Assembly: GCA_902478885.1 (NCBI GenBank)
Contig: CABSMS010000070.1
Span: 1-11,425, forward strand
Source: an uncultured Collinsella sp.
Lineage (GTDB): Bacteria > Actinomycetota > Coriobacteriia > Coriobacteriales > Coriobacteriaceae
Length of the DNA: 11,425 nt
Direction: 5' to 3'
The notes under the pieces were generated by a model, which saw only the letters and a list, made by a program, of their open reading frames with translations, had not been told where the DNA came from and did no database searches. Numbering within the stretch: position 1 is the stretch's first letter; the number at the start of each line of letters is the position of its first letter. Shown here in pieces: positions 6,935 through 11,425 of this stretch. The translations under genes and the position numbers were made by a program.

Positions 6935-8149
6935 CTAACAGGTGGGGTACTCGCCCTCCCAGACGATGCGACGGTACTGATCCGGATCCGTGTCGCCCTC
7001 GGTGGAGAAGCAGAGCACGGAGCTCGTCTTGTCCAGGCCGATGAGCTCCTTGAGCTCGGCGTACTCGGGATCGAGCATGAGGGTCTCGACCAGGCCGGTG
7101 GTCACCGCGCCGGACTCGCCGGAGATAACGCGCGGGTCACCCTTTTCGGGAGCGCCCAGGGTGCGCATGCCACGAGCGGTGACCCAGTCGGGGCAGGACA
7201 CGAAGGCGGTGGTGTGGTTGCGCAGGATATCCCAGCCCAGGATGTTGGGCTCGCCACAGCACAGGCCGGCCATGATGGAGGGCATGTCGCCGTCCACGAT
7301 GCGCGGGTCGCCGTCGCCGGCGGCAGCGCCCTTGTACAGGCAGGCGGCCGGAGCGCACTCGACCACGACAAAGGTGGGCGGGTTATCGGGATACAGGTTG
7401 GTGAAGTAGCCCACCACGGCGCCGGCCAGCGAGCCTACGCCAGCCTGGACAAAGACGTGCGTCGGGCGGTTGATGGCCATCTCACGCAGCTGCTCGGCAG
7501 CCTCGGAAGCCATGGTGCCGTAGCCCTCCATGATCCAGGACGGAATCTTCTCGTAGCCCTCCCAGGCGGTGTCCTGAACGATGACGCCGCGCTCGCAGGC
7601 GTCGGCCTCGGCGGCGGCCATGCGCACGCACTCGTCGTAGTTGACCTCTTCGATGGTCACCGTGGCGCCCTCGGCGGCGATGTTGTCGAAGCGGGGCTTG
7701 GTGGAACCCTTGGGCATGTGCACGACGGCCTTCTGGCCCAGCTTGTTGGCAGCCCATGCCACGCCGCGGCCATGGTTGCCGTCGGTGGCGGTAAAGAAGG
7801 TAGCCTGGCCAAAGTCCTTGGCAAGCTGATCGGAGGTCAGGTAATCGAAGGTGCACTCGGCAACGTCCTTGCCGGTCTCGTCGGCAATGTAATTGGCCAT
7901 GGCAAACGAACCGCCCAGAACCTTAAAGGCGTTGAGGCCAAAGCGATAGCTCTCGTCCTTAACGCACAGGTTGGACAGGCCCAGGCGCGCGGCCTGGCCG
8001 TCCAGGCGGGCAAGCGGAGTGACGGTGTACTGGGGGAACGACTGGTGGAAGGCGCGGGCCTTCTTCACGTGGTCGAGGCTCATGATTCCCAAGTGCTTGT
8101 CATCGCTCTTGGGCATCGTGTTGCCCGCCCACTGGATCTTATCGGCCAT
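6935..8149 (-). CDS. ygeX: 2,3-diaminopropionate ammonia-lyase (YgeX/DpaL)
   Basis: The 404-residue PLP enzyme (fold type II) converts 2,3-diaminopropionate to pyruvate and two ammonia. The Schiff-base lysine is K76 in GLNAFKVLGGS, matching K77 of the E. coli enzyme. ATDGNHGRGVAW and the phosphate-binding VQAGVGSLAG are typical, and SGESGAVTTG lies near the C-terminus. Length agrees with E. coli DAPAL (398). The ATG at 8147-8149 has AAGGAG (8158-8163) eight bases upstream, one of the best ribosome binding sites here. It is the first gene of the ygeX-ygeY-ygeW series and is divergent from the YheO-type regulator. In published work on anaerobic gut urate use, ygeX is one of the marker genes of the pathway. 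As the last step it would deliver pyruvate and ammonium. Confidence 0.95.
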   Translation of the reverse strand: MADKIQWAGNTMPKSDDKHLGIMSLDHVKKARAFHQSFPQYTVTPLARLDGQAARLGLSNLCVKDESYRFGLNAFKVLGGSFAMANYIADETGKDVAECTFDYLTSDQLAKDFGQATFFTATDGNHGRGVAWAANKLGQKAVVHMPKGSTKPRFDNIAAEGATVTIEEVNYDECVRMAAAEADACERGVIVQDTAWEGYEKIPSWIMEGYGTMASEAAEQLREMAINRPTHVFVQAGVGSLAGAVVGYFTNLYPDNPPTFVVVECAPAACLYKGAAAGDGDPRIVDGDMPSIMAGLCCGEPNILGWDILRNHTTAFVSCPDWVTARGMRTLGAPEKGDPRVISGESGAVTTGLVETLMLDPEYAELKELIGLDKTSSVLCFSTEGDTDPDQYRRIVWEGEYPTC

Positions 8150-8241
8150 ACGGTGAACTCCTTAAGTTCTCTCTTGCCGGCCCCCGCATACGCGTTTCAG
8201 CCCATTCCCATTCATGCGACTGAACTTTTATGTGGATGCCA

Positions 8242-8256
8242 AACAAAAAGTTTGTT
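8242..8256. promoter_or_regulatory. Operator candidate 1 (AACAAA-N3-TTTGTT)
   Basis: AACAAA (8242-8247), AAG, then TTTGTT (8251-8256) is a perfect inverted repeat in an AT-rich stretch about 93 bases upstream of the ygeX start. The same half-sites with the same three-base spacing recur at 8293-8307. Two identical sites in one divergent control region point to binding by a dimeric regulator, most simply the adjacent YheO-type protein. Confidence 0.6.
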
Positions 8257-8267
8257 AGCACTGTTCT

Positions 8268-8297
8268 ATCACACTTTTTGATTGGCAAACCTAACAA
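8268..8297 (-). promoter_or_regulatory. Weak promoter candidate for ygeX
   Basis: On the minus strand TTGTTA (8297-8292) and TGTGAT (8273-8268) are 18 bases apart, each matching four of six consensus positions. The -35 box would lie inside operator 2, and the start site would lie just before operator 1. That arrangement would suit repression or a looped complex. The call is tentative. Confidence 0.3.
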
Positions 8298-8307
8298 ATT
8301 GTTTGTT
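8293..8307. promoter_or_regulatory. Operator candidate 2 (AACAAA-N3-TTTGTT)
   Basis: AACAAA (8293-8298), TTG, then TTTGTT (8302-8307) is the second perfect copy of the inverted repeat. Its centre is 51 bases from that of copy 1, close to five helical turns, so both sites would face the same side of the DNA. Confidence 0.6.
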
Positions 8308-8426
8308 GCCGTAATCGGTACCTTTTCGCCGCTGAACGGTTACATAACGCAGCGACGCTTTCGTTATTTGCGAACAAGTGGGGTTTATGGCAAAGTGAGC
8401 CCAAACTAATTTTTAGGAAGGCACCC

Positions 8427-9080
8427 ATGACCCCCGCACAGATAGAGTTTTACAAGCGCCTTGCACACGGCCTGGCGCTCCAGTTTGGCCCCAACTGCGA
8501 AGTCGTCGTCCACGACTTGGAGACCGAGGACGTGGACCACTCCATCGTAGTGATCGAAAACGGCCACGTCAGCGGGCGCAAACTAGGTGACGGCCCCAGC
8601 CATATTGTGCTTGAGTCCATGCACGAGGGCACCGCCGACGTGCACGACCGCGAGCCATACCTCACCAAAACCGCCGATGGCAAGCTGCTCAAGTCCTCGA
8701 CCATCTTTATCCGCAACGACGAGGGCAGGCCCGTCGGCATTTTGGGCATTAACTTTGACATTACGCTCATGAAGGCTTTTGAGCGCTCGCTCGACGCGCT
8801 CACCGGCACAGGCGACAAGGGATACACCGAGCCCGAGCCCATCACCAAAAACATCGGCGACCTGCTCGAGGATCTGCTGCGCGAGTGCGAGCAGTACGTG
8901 GGCAAGCCCGCCGCCCTCATGACCAAAGACGAGCGCATCCGCGCCATTGGCTACCTCGACCGTCGCGGCGCCTTCCTCATCTCCAAGTCGAGCGAACGCG
9001 CCTGCGAGTTCTTTGGCATCTCCAAATACAGCTTCTACAGCTACCTCAACGAGGCAAAGGCTGCCGCCGGCGACAAATAG
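8427..9080 (+). CDS. YheO/DauR-type transcriptional regulator (PAS-like domain plus HTH)
   Basis: The 217-residue protein has the two-domain form of YheO-like regulators. Residues 7-113 form the YheO-type PAS-like sensor, with EVVVHDL (25-31), SIVVIENGHVSGRK (39-52), KSSTIFIRND (89-98) and GILGINFDIT (104-113). Residues 165-210 form the HTH_22 DNA-binding domain, with LDRRGAFLISKS (177-188) and the recognition helix in FFGISKYSFYSYL. DauR, a relative, controls D-arginine use by sensing a small molecule. The ATG at 8427 has AGGAAGG (8415-8421) five bases upstream. It is divergent from ygeX across 277 bases that carry two identical inverted repeats, so it probably senses a pathway compound and controls the cluster and itself. 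In E. coli a sigma-54 activator (YgeV) occupies the comparable position, so the regulator type here is different. No transmembrane segment is seen. Confidence 0.9.
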   Translation: MTPAQIEFYKRLAHGLALQFGPNCEVVVHDLETEDVDHSIVVIENGHVSGRKLGDGPSHIVLESMHEGTADVHDREPYLTKTADGKLLKSSTIFIRNDEGRPVGILGINFDITLMKAFERSLDALTGTGDKGYTEPEPITKNIGDLLEDLLRECEQYVGKPAALMTKDERIRAIGYLDRRGAFLISKSSERACEFFGISKYSFYSYLNEAKAAAGDK

Positions 9081-9161
9081 TCAGCGCGCCTGCGCCCCTC
9101 CCCTTTTGGGCACGAGTTCTGGAATGCACGAATCCGAGAGTCGGCCGCAAGGCAAGTTCCA

Positions 9162-9167
9162 TATAAT
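9162..9167 (+). promoter_or_regulatory. Candidate -10 box for the membrane protein gene
   Basis: TATAAT is a perfect -10 box. The -35 region (around 9139-9144) is not recognisable. A start site near 9174 would fall downstream of the ATG at 9170, which supports the later ATG at 9203 as the real translation start. Confidence 0.45.
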
Positions 9168-9202
9168 CGATGAATATGAGCATTTCGAAAGGATGGAACA
9201 AG

Positions 9203-10204
9203 ATGGGGTCGAGCAACGCATCACGCAACGGCCGCGGAGGCACCGTTTCTGGCGCCAGGCATGCGAAACACGCGTTTGACGAGGGCGAAGAGGGCCTTTT
9301 TGCGCTGAGCCTCGACGACGTGATGAGCGACCGCCCCTGGACCGCCGAGGAACTCATGGGCGGTGGAGCTCGCCCGACAAGTGCAAAGCCCGCACCTTCC
9401 GCCACGCCCGCGCCGGCATCCGTGCCCGCGGACGACTTTGCCACCCGCCCCATCGTGCAGACGACGCGTAAAGCCGCCCCTGTGCCCCGTCCTGCTAGCG
9501 ATCCGTCCGAGACGGCGGCGTTTCTCGCTGCAGCGGCACAGCGCCCCACGGCAAACAGCACGATTCGCTATGCTGCCCCGCAGCAGTCGGCATACACGGC
9601 TCCCGAGTCCGAGCTCGAGCCGCCCGTCATGGATCTGGACGATCTTTCCAACCGCCAGTTTGCCTTTGATTCCTGGGCGACGGCAGATCTGGACGAGACC
9701 TCGGGCGGCATGCCGGCGCTCGACATTCCGGTAAACCCCCTGTTTGCGGCTGCCGAGGAACGCAGCTCCGCATACGACAACACCGCAGCATACGACAACC
9801 GCCCGAGCGAACAACCTCGCGCACGCCGTATCGAAACTGAGGATTACGGCCAAACGTCGAGCGGCTATTCTCGTAACCCGTTTGCCGCCACGCCCGCTCC
9901 CGATTACAACCAAGCGAGCGTAAAGGCAGCCTCGGCATCGTCGTATACCCACGGCACCGACGATAAGCGCGCTGCCGATTACCACACCGAAAAAGAACCG
10001 CCGCGCTTTTCGGAGTTTTCGCAGGCGGCAAAGGTTGTCTTTATCGCCCTCATCATCGCTCTGCTCGGCGTGATCGCGTTTGAGGGATTCCAGCTGTTCC
10101 GCGGCCCCACCGCATCCGAATCGGCAATGCAGCAAGCAGAGGACGACAACCAGTATCTGGACATCAACACCCTCAAGGGCGACCCCAACGACGGAGACGA
10201 GTAG
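9203..10204 (+). CDS. Uncharacterised low-complexity protein with one C-terminal membrane segment
   Basis: I do not recognise a family. The chosen start is the ATG at 9203, with AAAGGA (9188-9193) nine bases upstream, giving 333 residues. An in-frame ATG at 9170 lacks a ribosome binding site and sits three bases after a -10 box. The N-terminal part has a possibly conserved acidic segment, EEGLFALSLDDVM and WTAEELMGG, around residues 28-54. It is followed by more than 200 residues rich in Ala, Pro, Ser, Thr and Asp with no folded-domain signature. A single hydrophobic helix, VVFIALIIALLGVIAF and following residues (about 278-299), is preceded by lysine and arginine. About 34 mostly acidic residues follow (EDDNQYLDINTLKGDPNDGDE is their end part). 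This suggests a membrane anchor with a long, probably disordered cytoplasmic part. A scaffold or envelope role is possible but unproven. Confidence 0.8.
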   Translation: MGSSNASRNGRGGTVSGARHAKHAFDEGEEGLFALSLDDVMSDRPWTAEELMGGGARPTSAKPAPSATPAPASVPADDFATRPIVQTTRKAAPVPRPASDPSETAAFLAAAAQRPTANSTIRYAAPQQSAYTAPESELEPPVMDLDDLSNRQFAFDSWATADLDETSGGMPALDIPVNPLFAAAEERSSAYDNTAAYDNRPSEQPRARRIETEDYGQTSSGYSRNPFAATPAPDYNQASVKAASASSYTHGTDDKRAADYHTEKEPPRFSEFSQAAKVVFIALIIALLGVIAFEGFQLFRGPTASESAMQQAEDDNQYLDINTLKGDPNDGDE

Positions 10205-10273
10205 CGAGGATCGGGGGCGGCTGAAGTGTCCATATGTAGCACCAGCTTCTACGTGCTGTTTTGTCATCCGGTT

Positions 10274-10390
10274 ACACTTTTCCGGATGTTGAGACCATCA
10301 GATTCGACACTTTTCCGTACTTTTGAGGTGCCGATTTCGACACTTTTCCGTACTTTCATACGGCTGATTTCGACACTTTTCCGGATGTTG
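10274..10390. repeat. Four-copy tandem repeat with exact 33-base period
   Basis: ACACTTTTCCG starts at 10274, 10307, 10340 and 10373, each exactly 33 bases from the last. The outer copies (1 and 4) continue GATGTTG, while the inner two continue TACTTT. Copies 3 and 4 are preceded by GATTTCG and copy 2 by the shorter GATTCG. The rest of each unit differs. The period is both three helical turns and eleven codons. Read on the minus strand, one frame gives GKVSKSA-like 11-residue units interrupted by stops, so a decayed gene tail is one explanation. An array of protein-binding sites is another. Confidence 0.85.
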
Positions 10391-10408
10391 GCCGAATAAT
10401 TGCCGCGT

Positions 10409-10452
10409 AATCAAGCGCCGTCTGCACATCATTTCGCAGGCGGCGCTTGATT
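10409..10452 (+). terminator. Long hairpin, possible terminator of the membrane protein gene
   Basis: AATCAAGCGCCG (10409-10420) pairs with CGGCGCTTGATT (10441-10452), and CTGC (10422-10425) with GCAG (10436-10439), giving 16 pairs with one mismatch and a ten-base loop. Three T residues (10451-10453) are the only T-run, part of it inside the stem. It stands about 200 bases after the upstream stop codon and would be a weak intrinsic terminator. Confidence 0.4.
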
Positions 10453-10476
10453 TCTGTCCGCGCGTGCTGATAGACT
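10447..10476 (+). promoter_or_regulatory. Candidate promoter for the 140-residue protein gene
   Basis: TTGATT (10447-10452), an 18-base spacer and TAGACT (10471-10476) each match four of six consensus positions. The start site would be near 10483, giving a leader of about 119 bases. The -35 box overlaps the right arm of the preceding hairpin. Confidence 0.4.
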
Positions 10477-10483
10477 CCATCGT

Positions 10484-10507
10484 GCCCGCAAGGAGCGGGC
10501 GCGTTTT
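10484..10507 (+). terminator. GC-rich hairpin with TTTT at the head of the leader
   Basis: GCCCGC (10484-10489), AAGGA loop, GCGGGC (10495-10500), then GCG and TTTT (10504-10507). It resembles a short intrinsic terminator. Because it begins about where the candidate promoter would start transcription, it could equally be a 5'-end stabilising stem or an attenuator for the downstream gene. Confidence 0.4.
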
Positions 10508-10601
10508 ATCCAGAGTCGGGGTAGAGAGTTGGCTCCACGATCCCGACGCCAACCGGCCAAGAGGCACGGTGGCCCTGCCAACATCGATGAAAGGAGTCCG
10601 T

Positions 10602-11024
10602 ATGGACAATTTCTCCGTGCGCAGCGAGCGCAACTTCCACAACCTGGCAGTCAAGCCAAAACGAATGCATTTTCTGGACAAGCCGAATGGCTACGCCTCG
10701 GCCATGGTCAAGAGCAGTCTCTCCCACCAGATGCGCTTTACGGTGCAGGTGCTCGAGGAAGAGCTCTGCACCGCCGGTGACCCGCACGTACTGCAGATCA
10801 AGCTGCTCGGAGATGACCCGCGCGAGCCGTCCAGCTGGAAGCTCTTCGCCGACGGCACGTGCATCGCAAGCGGCTCGGGCGCCTTTGCCCGCGAGTGCTT
10901 CTGCGAGGGAGCCGAGGTGTTCCTGGACCTGTGCCGCGACGCCGTACGCGCGACCGATCTGCGCCAATGGAGCCAGAGGGAGTACGAGCTGCTGAGTGCC
11001 GCGCGCGGGATCGCGGGGGTGTAG
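10602..11024 (+). CDS. Hypothetical protein, 140 residues
   Basis: No family is recognised. The start at 10602 has AAAGGAG (10590-10596) five bases upstream, an excellent site. A longer frame back to 10464 has no ribosome binding site and no protein-like character. The product appears soluble, with no signal peptide or membrane helix. It starts with a basic stretch, MDNFSVRSERNFHNLAVKPK, then alternates predicted strands and helices (FTVQVLEEEL, HVLQIKLLG, SWKLFADGT). It has a cysteine-bearing segment, ARECFCEGAEVFLDLC, and ends in a helical tail. The codon use is like that of its neighbours. It has no evident link to the purine cluster and is preceded by a long leader that may carry regulation. 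Confidence 0.75.
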   Translation: MDNFSVRSERNFHNLAVKPKRMHFLDKPNGYASAMVKSSLSHQMRFTVQVLEEELCTAGDPHVLQIKLLGDDPREPSSWKLFADGTCIASGSGAFARECFCEGAEVFLDLCRDAVRATDLRQWSQREYELLSAARGIAGV

Positions 11025-11078
11025 GCAGACAGACCAGACAGCTCGTCATACTGGTTGACGCTTCGATTCAAACAGCAG

Positions 11079-11104
11079 GGCGGAGTCGCGCTTACAGCTC
11101 CGCC
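11079..11104 (-). terminator. Hairpin between two convergent genes
   Basis: GGCGGAG (11079-11085) and CTCCGCC (11098-11104) form a seven-pair stem in the 110-base gap between the 140-residue gene (plus) and the exonuclease gene (minus). There is no real T-run on either side, so termination is only a possibility. Confidence 0.35.
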
Positions 11105-11134
11105 ATGCCAAACCGAATGGCGTTCTCAAAAGGC

Positions 11135-11425
11135 CTACCTCCCCTCCGCCTTCAGTCTCAGCAGCAGGTCGCCCAGCTCGGGGCACTTGCTGGAAAGGCG
11201 TGTCTGGGCCCGCTCGCCCATCCCCCACCGCTGGCGGACTTCCTGGGCGCGCGGGCTCACGTGGTAGTCCCCGTCCATCATCTGCCTGAGCAATTTGGCG
11301 GTTACGCGCGCATCGGCCAAAGCACTATGGGCGTGGCCCGTCGACTCGTCAAACTCGATGCCAAACCACGTTGCCGCGTCGCCCAGCGAGACACGCCCGT
11401 GGCTGCCTACGTCCATAATCTGTCT
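11135..11425 (-). CDS. DnaQ-like DEDDh 3'-5' exonuclease, C-terminal part only
   Basis: Only the last ~96 codons are present; the gene enters from beyond base 11425 and ends with TAG at 11135-11137. The visible part carries the third exonuclease motif of the DnaQ/RNase T superfamily. SLGDAATWFGI is followed by HAHSALADARVTAKLL, where the second histidine and the aspartate of HSALAD are the expected general base and metal ligand. The ExoI and ExoII motifs (DxE, HNxxFD) would lie in the missing part. After the domain comes a short basic tail with RQRWGMGERAQTRL. It could be a stand-alone epsilon-like exonuclease or the end of a larger protein. The first three codons rest on bases that may be adapter (11420-11425) and should not be trusted. 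Confidence 0.85.
   Translation of the reverse strand, partial: RQIMDVGSHGRVSLGDAATWFGIEFDESTGHAHSALADARVTAKLLRQMMDGDYHVSPRAQEVRQRWGMGERAQTRLSSKCPELGDLLLRLKAEGR
11420..11425 (-). other. Possible adapter remnant at the contig end
   Basis: The last six bases, CTGTCT, equal the first six of the reverse-complemented Tn5 mosaic end. Given the clear adapter at the other end, they may be artificial. Six bases alone can match by chance. Confidence 0.4.

Larger units (their letters stand above)
10205..10601. other. 397-base intergenic region with tandem repeats, hairpins and a leader
   Basis: No convincing gene is present. In order it holds: a hairpin CATCCGG/CCGGATG (10265-10288), a four-copy 33-base tandem repeat (10274-10390), a long hairpin (10409-10452), a promoter candidate (10447-10476), a GC-rich hairpin followed by TTTT (10484-10507), and a possibly structured leader (10515-10601) before the next gene. 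A 127-codon minus-strand frame across it is considered spurious. Confidence 0.7.

Noticed and set aside
3841..8281. Three long plus-strand frames (about 450-510 codons) opposite ygeW, ygeY and ygeX
   Set aside because: They are shadows of the real minus-strand genes: Gly/Val/Ala/Asp/His-rich translations with no family motifs, no suitable starts, and one per real gene in the mirrored codon register.
8150..8426. Sigma-54 promoter for ygeX, as in the E. coli cluster
   Set aside because: No TGGCAC-N5-TTGC arrangement was found on the minus strand, and the adjacent regulator lacks an AAA+ domain.
10274..10390. CRISPR array
   Set aside because: The conserved core is only 11-18 bases, the spacers are shorter than typical and not uniform in boundary, and no cas gene is near.
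10484..10601. Known riboswitch class (for example ZTP or THF) or SRP RNA in the leader
   Set aside because: I compared the conserved segments of these classes from memory and found no convincing match; only generic pairings are visible.
10298..10681. Minus-strand 127-codon frame ending in EKCRN-type peptide repeats
   Set aside because: No ribosome binding site was found and it overlaps the start of the well-supported plus-strand gene. The repeats simply follow from a DNA period divisible by three.
28..11425. tRNA or rRNA genes
   Set aside because: No cloverleaf with a GTTCRA-type T arm and matching acceptor stem, and no rRNA-like stretch, was noticed in the intergenic spaces.

Overview
The window looks like part or all of a draft-assembly contig from a GC-rich gut actinobacterium. 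Class Coriobacteriia, with Collinsella as the best guess, fits the codon use, the protein flavour and the gene content. This is recognition by eye, not a database match. The first 27 bases are not genomic: they are the 3' part of an Illumina Nextera (Tn5) Read 2 adapter ending in the complete mosaic end. The last six bases could be the start of the same adapter on the other strand. Both outer genes (yqeB and an exonuclease) are therefore cut by contig ends.

Bases 28-8149 hold a catabolic and maturation cluster of the kind linked to selenium-dependent molybdenum hydroxylases and anaerobic purine (urate/xanthine) breakdown. On the minus strand, in order of transcription, are ygeX (2,3-diaminopropionate ammonia-lyase), ygeY (M20-type metallohydrolase), ygeW (knotted carbamoyltransferase), an intrinsic terminator, then mocA (molybdopterin nucleotidyltransferase) and a closely spaced dihydropyrimidinase/hydantoinase (hyuA-like). 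At the far end lie yqeC (plus) and yqeB (minus, cut), which are divergent accessory proteins for Se-dependent Mo hydroxylases. The expected job is ring opening (hydantoinase), deacylation (YgeY), carbamoyl transfer (YgeW) and deamination of diaminopropionate to pyruvate and ammonia (YgeX). YqeB, YqeC and MocA would mature the hydroxylase that starts the pathway. The hydroxylase itself, YgfK, SsnA and a carbamate kinase are not in the window.

Divergent from ygeX is a YheO/DauR-type PAS-HTH regulator (8427-9080). The 277-base space between them carries two perfect AACAAA-N3-TTTGTT inverted repeats whose centres are 51 bases apart. This suggests local control of the cluster by that regulator.

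Bases 9081-11425 are unrelated to the cluster as far as can be seen. They hold a 333-residue low-complexity protein with one C-terminal membrane segment, then a 397-base intergenic region with a four-copy 33-base tandem repeat and several hairpins. A 140-residue protein of unknown function follows, then the 3' end of a DnaQ-like DEDDh exonuclease on the minus strand.

The protein-coding part of the cluster is a known type. The less explained signals are non-coding: a perfect 27-base-arm palindrome between yqeC and hyuA, a 119-base palindromic element between ygeX and ygeY, the 33-base repeat array, and the paired operators upstream of ygeX.
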